Part shown: positions 8,149-18,018 of the stretch, piece by piece
How positions within the stretch are numbered: position 1 is the stretch's first letter
Layout: the number at the start of each line of letters is the position of its first letter
DNA from: JBBQER01 sp052148155
GTDB lineage: Bacteria > Actinomycetota > Acidimicrobiia > IMCC26256 > PALSA-610
Assembly (NCBI GenBank): GCA_052148155.1
Contig: JBKQIY010000163.1
Span: 1 to 64,000, forward strand
Direction of reading: 5' to 3'
DNA: 64,000 nt
Program-made: the position numbers and the translations under genes
Notes under the pieces: generated by a model
The model's database searches: none
The model's input: the letters and a program-made list of their open reading frames with translations, nothing else
Told to the model about the DNA's origin: nothing

Positions 8149-9659
8149 CGGCGCCGGCCACGCCCACTCGCGCAGCGCGTCGGGTGCTCATCCTCGCGCT
8201 CGTCATCGTCCCGCTCGCGGTCGGCCTCGCAAGCGGACGTGCACATACGTCCTCGGCGGCGCCGACGATCGCACCGGTCGATGCTTTCGAACGTCCCAAC
8301 CCAGGTGCGCTGTCGACCGCGTGGTACTGCCCCGGGTTGCCAGCCTTGTTCCCGACCGGCGATCAGACCGTCACGCTGTCGAATCTCGGTCCGAGCGGCG
8401 CCGACGCGGTCATCACCGTGCAACCCGATAGCGGTGCCGCCCCCATCGTGCGTGACGTGACGGTCCCCGCCGACACGGTACGGACCTTCGACCGGGCGTC
8501 CCTGACCGACGGTTCGCTCGAACCCAACGGCGACCAGCCGTCTGCCGGTTCGAAGCCGCTTCCCCCGGGCCCCATCGTCGTCGAGCCGTTCTCACCCGAC
8601 GTTGTCGTCGAGGCCGGCGCGGAAACCGACGACGAGCTCGACGCGGTGCCGTGCGCAGATACGGCCAGCACCGACTGGTACTTCGCGGCCGGTACCACCG
8701 TGCGCGGCGTGTCGCAGTGGCTCGTGCTCGACGATCCGTACTCGACCGACGCCCGCGTCGACGTGACACTTCGGACCGATACGGGACTGCAGCAACTCCC
8801 GGCCTTGCAAGGCATCGACGTCCCCGGCCGGTCGCGGGTCGTCATTGCGCTGCAGGATCAGGCCGTCCGCCAAGCACGCGTGGCCGTGCAGGTGCACGCC
8901 GACGTCGGCCAGGTCGTGGCATCCCAGACACTGCAGTTTCGCAGTGCGTCGGGCCCGACCGGATTGGCGACCTCAATCGGCGCGCTGGCTCCGGCCAGCC
9001 AATGGTGGTACACCGACGGCGAAACCGTCGCGGGTGCTTCGCAATGGATCGCGATCGCTGATCTGAGCGAACTCGGCGCGCAGGTCGCCGTGCAGGCGAT
9101 CGTCGCTTCCAAGACCATCGTGTCGCCCGTCGTGCTCAGCGTGCCCACCGGAGGCGTGAGTTGGGTACAGATCGGCGGCTGCGCCCGCCTGCAGAGCAAC
9201 TGCCTTGGCGTACCCCCAAACAGCGGATTCGAGTTGGAAGTCCAAGCCGACGGCAATACTCCAATCGTGGCGCAGACATTGAGCCGCTACGGCGGCCGGA
9301 AGGTCGCGCTGGGAGCGACGACATCGATGGGTTCGACCGTTCCAGCTCGTACGTGGGTGATCGCACGGACCCGTGTTGTCGACGAACGATCGACGTCGAT
9401 TTCGGTGATGAACAACGGTGTCGGCGCCGCGCACATCTCGGTGGAGGTCGTGCACGCAGGCATCGTCGACCGTCCCGACGCGCTGCAGGATTTCATGATC
9501 GCCCCCAACTCACGGTATGTACTTCCGGCCGAGATTGCCGGCGCAAGCCACCGTCAGGACGCCGCGGTGGTGATCTCGGCGGACGCGCCGGTCTTCGTCG
9601 AGTCGACGATCTACGCGGAGGGTGACGCCACCCGAGCGCCCGGCATTCCTTCACGTTAA
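8145..9659 (+). CDS. Secreted DUF5719-family protein
   Basis: The 504-residue protein starts with a positively charged segment and a hydrophobic helix (about residues 11-30), then continues as an all-beta extracytoplasmic protein rich in Thr, Val and Gln with repeating WYFAAGTT, QWLVLDDP and WWYTDGETV motifs. This pattern fits DUF5719, which in actinobacteria follows a large family 2 glycosyltransferase gene. The ATGA overlap with that gene decides the start and implies coupling. Function is unknown; a partner in envelope polysaccharide assembly is my inference. Confidence 0.82.
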   Translation: MTAPATPTRAARRVLILALVIVPLAVGLASGRAHTSSAAPTIAPVDAFERPNPGALSTAWYCPGLPALFPTGDQTVTLSNLGPSGADAVITVQPDSGAAPIVRDVTVPADTVRTFDRASLTDGSLEPNGDQPSAGSKPLPPGPIVVEPFSPDVVVEAGAETDDELDAVPCADTASTDWYFAAGTTVRGVSQWLVLDDPYSTDARVDVTLRTDTGLQQLPALQGIDVPGRSRVVIALQDQAVRQARVAVQVHADVGQVVASQTLQFRSASGPTGLATSIGALAPASQWWYTDGETVAGASQWIAIADLSELGAQVAVQAIVASKTIVSPVVLSVPTGGVSWVQIGGCARLQSNCLGVPPNSGFELEVQADGNTPIVAQTLSRYGGRKVALGATTSMGSTVPARTWVIARTRVVDERSTSISVMNNGVGAAHISVEVVHAGIVDRPDALQDFMIAPNSRYVLPAEIAGASHRQDAAVVISADAPVFVESTIYAEGDATRAPGIPSR

Positions 9660-10110
9660 GGCTGTCGCAGTAGCTTCGGTTGCAGTGGCCGTTCGGGTAG
9701 TTATCGCAGTGGCGATCCTCGCGATCGCGGGCGCGGTCGCGTGGTGGCTCGAGCGTCGTCGCGTCGTCGCGCCTCCGACCCAGGGCCGGGCGACGGTACC
9801 TGAGCAGCTCGACCGGCACGACTTCCCCAGACCGGACGCGTCGTGGCTCGTCGCCCTGTTCACCTCGCAGCACTGCGATTCGTGCGCAGGTCTGTACGAC
9901 AAAGCGAAGCCGCTCGAATCGGACGACGTGAGCGTCGCGGAGATCGAATACAGCGCGCAGCCCGACCTGCACCGCCGCTACCACATCGACGCGGCGCCGA
10001 TCACGGTGCTCGCCGACGCGGCCGGCGTGACCCGCGGATCGTTCGTCGGCGCGTTCGCCGCGTCCGAGTTGTGGAGCGCGCTCGCCGAACTCAGAGATCC
10101 GGCGGGGTGA
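9622..10110 (+). CDS. Membrane-anchored thioredoxin-like protein
   Basis: The 162-residue frame has an N-terminal hydrophobic anchor (about 14-43) and then a thioredoxin-like domain. It contains DASWLVALFTSQHCDSC at about 71-87, with the CxxC redox pair followed by AGLYDKAKPL, and the cis-Pro segment AAPITVLAD at about 123-131. The domain should face outside the membrane. GTG 9622 overlaps DUF5719 by 38 bases; GTG 9685, inside the hydrophobic segment, is a plausible alternative. It converges on ftsH and overlaps it by 20 bases. A thiol-redox role for the neighbouring secreted proteins is an inference. Confidence 0.8.
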   Translation: MTPPERPAFLHVKAVAVASVAVAVRVVIAVAILAIAGAVAWWLERRRVVAPPTQGRATVPEQLDRHDFPRPDASWLVALFTSQHCDSCAGLYDKAKPLESDDVSVAEIEYSAQPDLHRRYHIDAAPITVLADAAGVTRGSFVGAFAASELWSALAELRDPAG

Positions 10111-12091
10111 GCAACGGGTCGTCGAGGGACTCGGTGGACGGCTCTTCGGTGCCGTCGGCGTGCAGGATCATGCGCGGGCCGCCGACCTTGCGTCCCATGG
10201 CCGTGTCGACCAACCGTGCGACCTCGTCGCCCGCCAACGTTTCACGCTCGAGCAACGCCTTGGCGACCGAGTCGAGCCCGGGGCGATACTCCTCGAGCAC
10301 TTTGCGGCACCGGTCCTCCTCGTCGCGCAGGATGTGTTCAACCTCTTCGTCGATGACCCGTGCTGTCTCGTCGGAGTAGTCGCGCGAGTGCATGAGATCC
10401 TCGCCGAGGAACACTGCGCCCTGCGAACCCCACGCCATCGGCCCGACGCGGCTCGACATGCCCCACTCGCGCACCATCTTGCGCGCGAGTTCGGTGCAAC
10501 CGACGAGGTCGTTCTCGGCGCCGGTCGACTGGTGGCCGAACACGATCTCCTCGGAGACGCGCCCGCCCAGGCGTACCACGAGCGAGTCGACAATGTATTC
10601 GCGCTTGTAGATATGGCGTTCCTCGAGCGGCAGCTGCTGGGTCACGCCGAGCGCCATGCCCGTCGGGAGGATCGTCACTTTGTGGAGCGGGTCGGCAAAC
10701 TCGAGTACGTACGCGCAGACCGCGTGGCCGCCCTCGTGGTAGGCGACGATCTCCTTCTCCTCTTCAGACAGCGCGAGCGACTCGCGGCGCAGGCCCATCA
10801 GCACACGGTCACGGGCGGCGTCGAAGTCTTCTTTGTGGACGTCCTGCGCGCCGCGCCGTACCGCAAACAGCGCCGCTTCGTTCACGAGGTTCGAAAGGTC
10901 GGCTCCGCTCATACCTGGCGTGCCGCGTGCGATCACCTCGACGGGGACATCAGGTGCGATCTTCTTGTCTCGGAAATGCACCTTCAGGATCTCGACCCGC
11001 TCCTCTTGGGTCGGCAGCGGCACCATGATCTGACGGTCGAAGCGCCCCGGCCGCAGCAACGCCGAGTCGAGAATGTCGGGACGGTTGGTTGCCGCGAGCA
11101 TCACGATGCCTTCGGTCGCCTCGAAGCCGTCCATCTCGGAGAGCATCTGGTTGAGGGTCTGCTCACGTTCGTCGTGACCACCGCCGAGGCCCGCGCCTCG
11201 CTTGCGACCGATCGAGTCGATCTCGTCGACGAAGATGATCGCAGGCGCCTGCTTTCGTGCGGTCTGGAACAGGTCACGGACGCGTGCCGCGCCGACCCCG
11301 ACGAACATCTCCATGAAGTCGGAACCGGTGATCGAGATGAACGGAACGCCGGCCTCGCCGGCGACCGCACGCGCAATCAGCGTCTTGCCGGTACCGGGAG
11401 GTCCGACGAGCAGGACACCTTTGGGAATGCGCGCGCCAATATCCTTAAATTTGCCGGGCACCTTCAAGAAGTCGACGACTTCGGTGATCTCTTCTTTCAC
11501 GGCGCCGTAGCCCGCGACATCCGCGAACGTCGTTTTCGGTTTGTCGGTGCTGTACACCTTGGCGCGCGAACGGCCGATGTTCATCACCGCGCCCATTTGG
11601 CCCTGCGCCCGTCGCGCGATGAACCACCACAGTGCCCCGATCAGACCGATCACGAGCACGAAGCTGACGATCGTGCCGACCAAGTTCGACGGCTTCGGCG
11701 AATAATTGACCGCGACCTTGTCGGTTTTCAACTCGGCGAGGTCGGCGTCGGGGATGCCGTCAGGCTTGGTCTGGGACGAGAACGCGGTCTTGCCGTCGAT
11801 GGACGGCGCCCCTTTGTTCAACGTGCCGGTGATATGGCCGCTCGACGCTTGGTACGAGATGGTCGCGATGTGGCCCTCGTCGGCGAGCTTCAGGAACTGC
11901 GAATAGTCGAGACTGGCCCGCGGGGTGCCCGAACTGGTCGTGGCCTGCCAGGCCAACAGGCCGACGATCGCCAGCGCGACGATCACGAGCGGCATCCAGC
12001 GCGGCCGTCCCGAGGGACGCTGACCACCCGGGCGCGGGGATCGACCGGGCGGCTCGGGCGGCCGCCACTGGTCTTCAGGGCCTGGACTCAT
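10091..12091 (-). CDS. ftsH: ATP-dependent zinc metalloprotease FtsH
   Basis: The 666-residue membrane protease has a Pro/Arg-rich cytoplasmic N-terminus, TM1 at about 34-50, an external domain, TM2 at about 139-159, an AAA module with Walker A GPPGTGKT at 230-237, Walker B IIFVDEID at about 285-292, and the second region of homology [17 protein letters not shown]. The zinc site reads HEGGH at 452-456, keeping HExxH but with Gly where HEAGH is usual. The C-terminal 60 residues are acidic. ATG 12091 has GGAG at good spacing and a TAGCAT -10-like element about 30 bases upstream on the same strand. It degrades misfolded membrane proteins and regulators. Confidence 0.97.
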   Translation of the reverse strand: MSPGPEDQWRPPEPPGRSPRPGGQRPSGRPRWMPLVIVALAIVGLLAWQATTSSGTPRASLDYSQFLKLADEGHIATISYQASSGHITGTLNKGAPSIDGKTAFSSQTKPDGIPDADLAELKTDKVAVNYSPKPSNLVGTIVSFVLVIGLIGALWWFIARRAQGQMGAVMNIGRSRAKVYSTDKPKTTFADVAGYGAVKEEITEVVDFLKVPGKFKDIGARIPKGVLLVGPPGTGKTLIARAVAGEAGVPFISITGSDFMEMFVGVGAARVRDLFQTARKQAPAIIFVDEIDSIGRKRGAGLGGGHDEREQTLNQMLSEMDGFEATEGIVMLAATNRPDILDSALLRPGRFDRQIMVPLPTQEERVEILKVHFRDKKIAPDVPVEVIARGTPGMSGADLSNLVNEAALFAVRRGAQDVHKEDFDAARDRVLMGLRRESLALSEEEKEIVAYHEGGHAVCAYVLEFADPLHKVTILPTGMALGVTQQLPLEERHIYKREYIVDSLVVRLGGRVSEEIVFGHQSTGAENDLVGCTELARKMVREWGMSSRVGPMAWGSQGAVFLGEDLMHSRDYSDETARVIDEEVEHILRDEEDRCRKVLEEYRPGLDSVAKALLERETLAGDEVARLVDTAMGRKVGGPRMILHADGTEEPSTESLDDPLLTPPDL

Positions 12092-12163
12092 CTGCGCTCC
12101 CAGTCGGGGTTCTGTCGGTCATGCTACGGCGGCCTCGGCTCCTGACCGGCTCCGGGCGGTCGA

Positions 12164-12169
12164 TACCCT
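12164..12169 (+). promoter_or_regulatory. -10 element of the CPBP protease gene, leaderless
   Basis: TACCCT sits six bases before GTG 12176, and no ribosome binding site can fit between. It lies in the short divergent region shared with ftsH. Confidence 0.45.
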
Positions 12170-12175
12170 TGCGCA

Positions 12176-12907
12176 GTGGATCGCACCTCGTCGCCGGACC
12201 GGCGCGTCCCCGCCGGGCAGCCGGTCGTGACCTGGGGCCTCGGCGATTTCTGCTGGGTGTACTTCGGCGGACTGATCGCCGGGCTGGTTCTTGCGACCTT
12301 CGGGTACGGCCTCACCGGCGACAAACCCGCCCATCCGGGCGCGATCACCGACGGATTGGCCTTCCTCGGCCAGTTCGGCGGCTGGATCGCGCTGCTCGTA
12401 CTCGTCAGCCGGCGGAAAGGACTCGGGTCGCTTCGCGCAGATTTCGGGCTCGTTGTGCATCGCCGGGAGCTGTGGGTCGTCGCTGTCGGTGTCGTGCTCG
12501 AGATCGCGCTAAGCGTGTTGATCTTTCCGATCACCAACCTCGTTCATCAGAGCCAAGACGTCGTCAAGGACCTGGACCAGGCCCGCGGCGTGCATCTGGT
12601 GCTCATCGCGTTGGTTGCCGGCCTGGTCGCACCCGTGTGTGAAGAGGTCCTGTTCCGCGGCTTGTTGCTCCGCGCGTTGCGACGGCGGGTTTCGCCAAGC
12701 GCGGCGGTCGCGATCTCGGCGCTCGTGTTCGCGCTCGCGCACCCGATGCTCGACCCGACCTGGGGCACCTTCGCGGTGGTGCCGGCGCTCTTCGCGCTGG
12801 GGGCGATCTCAGGTGTGGCGGCGCTCCGCCGGGGCGACCTGTCGGTGTCGATCCTGCTGCACATCGGCTTCAACCTGCTGACGACCGTCTCCGCGTTTCA
12901 CAAGTAG
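12176..12907 (+). CDS. CPBP-family intramembrane metalloprotease
   Basis: This 243-residue polytopic protein carries the Abi/CPBP motifs: EEVLFRG (EExxxR; about 160-166), then FALAHP (about 184-189), and a final HIGFNL (about 230-235). These Glu and His residues form the active site of this intramembrane protease family, typified by Rce1. It reads divergently from ftsH from a very short shared region. Targets are unknown in bacteria; processing of membrane or signal peptides is usual for the family. GTG 12176 is supported by the leaderless -10 element. Confidence 0.88.
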   Translation: MDRTSSPDRRVPAGQPVVTWGLGDFCWVYFGGLIAGLVLATFGYGLTGDKPAHPGAITDGLAFLGQFGGWIALLVLVSRRKGLGSLRADFGLVVHRRELWVVAVGVVLEIALSVLIFPITNLVHQSQDVVKDLDQARGVHLVLIALVAGLVAPVCEEVLFRGLLLRALRRRVSPSAAVAISALVFALAHPMLDPTWGTFAVVPALFALGAISGVAALRRGDLSVSILLHIGFNLLTTVSAFHK

Positions 12908-13008
12908 CACGCCCGGCCGACAGGTTCGGCACAAAATTGTCCAGTTCGCTTCAGTTCGTCACGCTGCGTGCCGACAAACCGCAGGTTACAAGGCAGGGAG
13001 GCCACCAC

Positions 13009-13182
13009 ATGTTCGCGTGCACACGATGTGCAAAAGGCGCGCTGATCACGATCCGCATGCGGATCGCAGGGCGCGAGGTCGTATTCCACCGCTGCGCCCG
13101 CTGCGAAGCCAACAGCTGGCAGGACGACACTGGCGTCATGACGCTCAGTGAGGTCCTCGAGTTGGCACGAGTCCCCAACTGA
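13009..13182 (+). CDS. 57-residue zinc-ribbon protein
   Basis: The short protein MFACTRCAKG... has one CxxC pair at residues 4-7 and a second CARC pair at about 29-32, with beta-strand sequence between them, so it should bind one zinc. The start is fixed by AGGGAGG seven bases before ATG 13009; the longer frame back to 12937 lacks a ribosome site. It ends about 60 bases before the large membrane protein gene. I do not recognise a named family. It may bind RNA, DNA or protein. Confidence 0.75.
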   Translation: MFACTRCAKGALITIRMRIAGREVVFHRCARCEANSWQDDTGVMTLSEVLELARVPN

Positions 13183-13241
13183 GCTGAACCTCGCTCGTCC
13201 GACACGGCCGGAGTGCAGCAAGTCGCGACTCCAGGCCTGGC

Positions 13242-16178
13242 ATGCTGGAGATCGTGACCGACACCCTGATCGACGAGGGCGTGACGTCCGACGAGTTCGC
13301 GTCGGTCGGCCGCGACGGTCGGTTCGGCTCGTTCTTGCGTTCGGCGTTCGACCGCGCGACGCCGTGGCTGGCCGACGACGACGACTCGGTCGACGAGAGC
13401 GGCGAGCGTGGTGCCCGCTGGGAACGCACGACCGGCTGGATCGTCGTCACGATCTGCACCTTCATGGTGATCGCGATCATCGACCCGCACACCCAGCTCT
13501 GGCCGATCTGGGACGTTCATTTCGGATGGATCTTCAAGGACACGACAACCAACGGTGGCGACATGGGCGCCCACGTCTGGATGCCCTGGTTCCTCGAACA
13601 CCACTGGTTCTCGAAGTTCCGCCTGTCGGGCTGGGCGCCCGATTGGTATGCCGGCTTCCCCGTCGGGCAGTACTACTTCCCGTTCCCGACGGTGATGGTC
13701 GCGCTGTTCAACACCGTGATGCCCTACGACATCGCGTTCAAGATCGTGACCGTCAGCGGCCCGATCATGCTTCCGGCCGCCGCCTACGCCTTCGCACGCG
13801 GCATGCGCATGCCCTGGCCGGCACCGCATTTCTTCGCGATTGCTGCGCTCGGCACGCTCGTGCAGGAACGCACCGACTGGAACATCTACGGCGGCAACAT
13901 CGCGAGCACGCTTGCCGGTGAGTACTCGTTCGAGATCGCGTTGGCGCTCGCGCTGTTCGCACTCGGAGCGCTCGCGTACACGCTCGATACCGGCAAGCGA
14001 CCATGGCTACCCGCGGTGCTCATCGCGGCTGCGGTCATGTCGCATATCGTCGTCGCGATTTTCGTCGGCGTCGCGGCCGTGTTGCTCTGGCTGGTGCGCT
14101 CGCCCCGACGCACGTGGCCGATCGCCGTGGCGGTCGGTGTCGTCGGTCTGGCGCTCACCGCAGTGTGGTCGCTTCCGCTCATCGGTCAACAGGCGTATAC
14201 GCAGAGCATGCGCTACGCCAAGGTGTTCTCGACCGGTAGCTCATTCAAGGTGCCGTATTGGATCTTTTTACCCAACCCGGTGAAGAACGCGATCGCAGGA
14301 ATCGTCCGTGGTGTCGCCATCAACCGAGATGTGAACGGCAAGGTGATCCCGCCGACGCTGTGGCTGCCGTGGTGGATGTGGATCCTTGCCGGCGTCGCGA
14401 TCGTCGCCGCGGGTTGGTACCGGCGCCGGTCGACGCTCGTGATGCTGTTGATCGCACTGGCGTTCGGCGTGTTCTTCGTGGAGTGGCCCGAACACGCGGT
14501 GTGGAACACGCGGTTCCTGCCGTTCTGGCTGCTGATGTGGGCGCTCATCGCGGCGATGGGCGCGGCCGAGCTTGTACGTTTCGTCGCGCAGGCGGTCACC
14601 TGGGCGTTCTCGTGGATCAGCGACGGCGATCTGCAAGACGTACGCGCGAAGGCGTGGGCCGAAATCGCGCTCGACGAACGCGCCGAGATCGACCCCGAGG
14701 TACGGCGCCGCGCGGTCGCGGCGCTGGCCGAACGCCGGTTCGACGAAGGGCCCCCCGATTGGGAACCGCCCCGCTATCTCGATCCCGAACGGCTCCGTCG
14801 ACGCGCCCGGGTGATCTCGATGAGCGCGCTCGCGGTGCTGGTCGGAGCCGGCTGCATCTTCGGAATGCGGCTCGCCTGGAGTGCACGCAACGGCAATCCC
14901 GACATCCGGATCGCGGGCTGGGCCCAATACAACTACGGCGGCTACCAAAGCATGCCGGCGTGGCCGGAATTCCGGTCGCTCATCGAGACGATGGACAAGC
15001 TTCCGCCCGGCCGCGCGCTGTGGGAGGGAGGCGACGCGATCGGCAACTACGGCACAACGCTCGCGCTGGAGCTCCTGCCGTACTTCACGAACGGCCGAAT
15101 CGACTCGATGGAAGGCTTGTACTTCGAGTCGTCGGCGACGACCGACTACCACTTCCTCACCGTCAGCGAACTTGCCCAGTCGCCGTCGAATCCGGTGCGT
15201 GGACTCGATTACGGCACTTCGAGCGATCCGACGGACTTCGCGCTCGGGGTGAGGCACCTGCAGATGCTGGGCGTCACCTACTTGATGCTGTTCTCGCCGC
15301 AGTCCGAAGCGATGGCAGCCGCTCAGCCCGACCTGACCTTGGTGGCCACCGTTCCCGACCTCGACGGCCAGCCCCCGAAAGGCTGGAAGATTTACCACGT
15401 CGACGAGCCCGACAACTCCTCGCCGTTGGTTACCGGCCTGTCCGTCGAACCCGTCGTCGCATCAGTGCACGCCGGGAACTATCAGCAGTGCTGGGGACAG
15501 CCGTGGACCGACACCACCACCCAGATTCCGGAACTCGACGCGTGGGAATGCGCGGCGGCGCCCTGGTGGATGGACGCGTCCGAGCTCGACAAGGTCTGGG
15601 TCGCGTCGGGGCCGGCCTCGTGGAAGCACATCGACATCAAACAGCTCGGCCAGACGACCGAAACGCCGATCGTGCCGACGCAGGTGACGCAAATAACCGA
15701 GGACGTCAGCTCCATCTCGTTCCACGTGTCGCAGATCGGCAAACCCGTGCTCGTCCGCACGTCGTACTTCCCGAACTGGAAGGTGAGTGGAGCGTCGGGG
15801 GTGTACCGCGCCGCGCCCAACTTCATGGTGGTCGTGCCGACCAGCCACAACGTCACGCTCACCTACGGCCTGACCCCGGTCGACTGGCTCGGGCGGATCG
15901 GCACCGTGTTCGGTCTCGCCGGGCTGGTCGGGCTCTTCGCCTGGAAGGGCTTCGCCCCGTACACGGCGATGGGCGACGGTGCGGACCCGAACCCGGACGA
16001 CGAAGGCGACGAAGGCGGCGAAAGCGGCGAAGGGGGCGGTGACGGGTCCCCCGACAGCGCGCCAGCGCCGACCTCGGGGAGCGAAGCCGTGCAGGCCGGT
16101 GGCGGAGCGGCGTCGGACGGCCTGTCCGTCGCCGGCGGTAATCCGCCTTCGGGGGAGCGTGCCGCGCCGCTACCATGA
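13242..16178 (+). CDS. Large polytopic membrane protein, GT-C-like/PTPS-related
   Basis: The 978-residue protein has a cytoplasmic N-terminus, a first helix near 65-83, then an external loop with GGDMGAHVWMPWFLEHHW (about 105-122) and AGFPVGQYYFPFPTVMVALF (about 137-156). This order resembles GT-C glycosyltransferases and the family labelled 6-pyruvoyl-tetrahydropterin-synthase-related membrane proteins. About ten further helices, a long external C-terminal domain and a final helix follow, ending in an acidic, Gly/Ser/Pro-rich tail of about 70 residues. It lies just before phosphomannomutase, so lipid-linked mannose use is an inference. GTG 13254 is an alternative start, because CATGCT at 13241-13246 could be a -10 element for a leaderless message. 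Confidence 0.8.
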   Translation: MLEIVTDTLIDEGVTSDEFASVGRDGRFGSFLRSAFDRATPWLADDDDSVDESGERGARWERTTGWIVVTICTFMVIAIIDPHTQLWPIWDVHFGWIFKDTTTNGGDMGAHVWMPWFLEHHWFSKFRLSGWAPDWYAGFPVGQYYFPFPTVMVALFNTVMPYDIAFKIVTVSGPIMLPAAAYAFARGMRMPWPAPHFFAIAALGTLVQERTDWNIYGGNIASTLAGEYSFEIALALALFALGALAYTLDTGKRPWLPAVLIAAAVMSHIVVAIFVGVAAVLLWLVRSPRRTWPIAVAVGVVGLALTAVWSLPLIGQQAYTQSMRYAKVFSTGSSFKVPYWIFLPNPVKNAIAGIVRGVAINRDVNGKVIPPTLWLPWWMWILAGVAIVAAGWYRRRSTLVMLLIALAFGVFFVEWPEHAVWNTRFLPFWLLMWALIAAMGAAELVRFVAQAVTWAFSWISDGDLQDVRAKAWAEIALDERAEIDPEVRRRAVAALAERRFDEGPPDWEPPRYLDPERLRRRARVISMSALAVLVGAGCIFGMRLAWSARNGNPDIRIAGWAQYNYGGYQSMPAWPEFRSLIETMDKLPPGRALWEGGDAIGNYGTTLALELLPYFTNGRIDSMEGLYFESSATTDYHFLTVSELAQSPSNPVRGLDYGTSSDPTDFALGVRHLQMLGVTYLMLFSPQSEAMAAAQPDLTLVATVPDLDGQPPKGWKIYHVDEPDNSSPLVTGLSVEPVVASVHAGNYQQCWGQPWTDTTTQIPELDAWECAAAPWWMDASELDKVWVASGPASWKHIDIKQLGQTTETPIVPTQVTQITEDVSSISFHVSQIGKPVLVRTSYFPNWKVSGASGVYRAAPNFMVVVPTSHNVTLTYGLTPVDWLGRIGTVFGLAGLVGLFAWKGFAPYTAMGDGADPNPDDEGDEGGESGEGGGDGSPDSAPAPTSGSEAVQAGGGAASDGLSVAGGNPPSGERAAPLP

Positions 16179-16232
16179 GCGCCCGATCGTGGCCGCATCC
16201 CCCTGTTGGCCCGGTTCCTCGGTAGGAGTCCC

Positions 16233-17570
16233 GTGTCGCTCGACGCCATCTTCAAGGCTTACGACGTGCGGGGCCTGTATCCCGAAGAGCTCGACGAAGC
16301 GCTCGCGCGCCGGATCGGAAACGCGTTCGCGCATTTCACCGGCGCCCAGCAGCTGATCGTCGGTCACGACATGCGGGCATCGTCGGCGCCGCTCGCCGCC
16401 GCGTTCATCGAGGGCGCCACCCTTGCCGGCGCCGACGTGACCGATATCGGGCTGTGCTCTACCGACGTCGTCTATTTCGCGGCCGGCAAGCTCGACGCGC
16501 CCGGCGCGATGTTTACCGCCAGTCACAATCCGGCGCAATACAACGGGATCAAGCTGTGCCGTTCGGGTGCTGCTCCCGTCGGCGAGCAGACCGGCCTCAC
16601 CCAAATCAAAGAGATGGTCGCGGCCGGCGTCACCTCTCGCGGTGAGGTCGCCGGCAAGGTAGAGCGACTCGACCTGTTGGAGGCGTTCGGCGATCACGTT
16701 CGTTCTTTCGTCGACACCGCAGCGTTGCGTCCCCTCAACGTTGTCGCCGACACCGCCAACGGCATGGGTGGGCTCGTCGTCCCGAAGGTGTTCGAGGGCT
16801 TACCGTTCTCGCTCACGGTCCTGTACGGCGAGCTCGACGGCACTTTTCCGAACCACCCAGCAGATCCGATCCAACCCGAGAACCTCAAAGACCTCCAACG
16901 GGTGGTCCTCGATCTCGGCGCCGATGTCGGACTCGCGTTCGACGGTGACGCCGACCGCGTGTTCCTCGTCGACGACGCCGGTCAGCCAGTCAGCGGCTCG
17001 ACCACGACCGCGATCGTCGCGGCCGGGATCCTCGACCGTCATCCGGGCGAGACGATCGTGCACAACCTCATCTGCTCGCGGGCGGTGCCCGAGGTCATCC
17101 GCGAGCATGGCGGCATCCCAGTCCGGACCCGAGTCGGCCATTCGTTCATCAAGCAGGTCATGGCCGAGACCGGCGCAATCTTCGGCGGCGAGCACTCCGC
17201 GCACTATTTCTTCCGCGACAACTGGCGGGCCGACAGCGGCTCGATCGCCGCGTTGGTTGTCCTCGAGCAGCTTTCCCGCGCCGGCATGCCGCTGTCCGAG
17301 TTGCGCAAGCCGTTCGAGCGCTACGTGCAAAGCGGGGAGATCAACTCACGCGTCGACGACCCGCTCGCGGTGATCGACCGGCTGGCCGCCGAGTTCGCAT
17401 CGAGTCCCCAGGACCGCCTCGACGGCCTCACCGTCGACGGCGGAGACTGGTGGTTCAACCTGCGTCCGAGCAATACCGAACCGTTGCTGCGGCTCAACCT
17501 CGAAGCGTCCGACGTGGCCGCGTGCGACGCCCACACCGCCGACGTGCTCGCCCGGGTCCGCGCCGCGTAG
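16233..17570 (+). CDS. manB: Phosphomannomutase/phosphoglucomutase
   Basis: This 445-residue alpha-D-phosphohexomutase shows all four active-site elements: KAYDVRGLYPEEL at the N-terminus, the phosphoserine loop TASHNPAQYNG (about 91-101), the Mg site DGDADR (about 230-235), the sugar loop GEHSAHYFFRDN (about 318-329) and the phosphate loop RPSNTEPLLRLN (about 412-423). It interconverts the 6- and 1-phosphates of mannose or glucose. GTG 16233 is chosen because GGTAGGAG precedes it by a short spacer; TTG 16206 lacks such a site. It is followed by the Trm112-like and isomerase genes, so together they feed GDP-mannose. Confidence 0.95.
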   Translation: MSLDAIFKAYDVRGLYPEELDEALARRIGNAFAHFTGAQQLIVGHDMRASSAPLAAAFIEGATLAGADVTDIGLCSTDVVYFAAGKLDAPGAMFTASHNPAQYNGIKLCRSGAAPVGEQTGLTQIKEMVAAGVTSRGEVAGKVERLDLLEAFGDHVRSFVDTAALRPLNVVADTANGMGGLVVPKVFEGLPFSLTVLYGELDGTFPNHPADPIQPENLKDLQRVVLDLGADVGLAFDGDADRVFLVDDAGQPVSGSTTTAIVAAGILDRHPGETIVHNLICSRAVPEVIREHGGIPVRTRVGHSFIKQVMAETGAIFGGEHSAHYFFRDNWRADSGSIAALVVLEQLSRAGMPLSELRKPFERYVQSGEINSRVDDPLAVIDRLAAEFASSPQDRLDGLTVDGGDWWFNLRPSNTEPLLRLNLEASDVAACDAHTADVLARVRAA

Positions 17571-17778
17571 AACCGGCGTGTGCGATCGACTCCCGCGTGG
17601 TGTCGGCACCGTCGCCGACGCGGCGCGCGGCGCCGGACCTCGACGCGCACGGTCCCGCGCGCCCATCCCCGCCCGGGCTGGGGACCGGCGCCCACAACAG
17701 CCGAGCACCACGCGCGTCGAGCTGGATAGCCTGCCGGGCCGCGATCGAAGAAGATGCCGCAACCCAGGAGGCGCGCCA

Positions 17779-18018
17779 ATGGCGCTCGACCCGAAGCTGC
17801 TCGAGATCCTCGCGTGTCCCGAAGACAAAGGACCGCTGCTCTACTTCGTCGATGAGGACACGCTGTACAACCCGCGGCTGACACGCCGCTACCGCATCCT
17901 CGACGGCGATATCCCCGATCTGCTGATCGACGATGCAGAAACCGTCGACGGCGCCGAGCACACACGCCTGATGAAGAAGGCCGAAACCGACGGTATCGAG
18001 CCGAACTTTGCCCAGTGA
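17779..18018 (+). CDS. Trm112-like small protein
   Basis: The 79-residue protein begins ALDPKLLEILACPEDKGPLL, the signature of the bacterial Trm112/YcaR family, and ends in GDIPDLLIDDAETV. The family has one zinc-ribbon-like fold; here only the first Cys of the usual pair is visible (CPEDK, not CPxCK), as in many actinobacterial members. AGGAGG lies eight bases before ATG 17779. Mycobacteria carry a similar small gene between phosphomannomutase and the SIS isomerase. Its stop region overlaps the next start by 11 bases. Confidence 0.85.
   Translation: MALDPKLLEILACPEDKGPLLYFVDEDTLYNPRLTRRYRILDGDIPDLLIDDAETVDGAEHTRLMKKAETDGIEPNFAQ

Noticed and set aside
10160..12145. 661-residue plus-strand open frame opposite ftsH
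   Set aside because: It mirrors the ftsH gene, is His/Arg/Asp-rich without domains and has no ribosome site. It is an antisense shadow.
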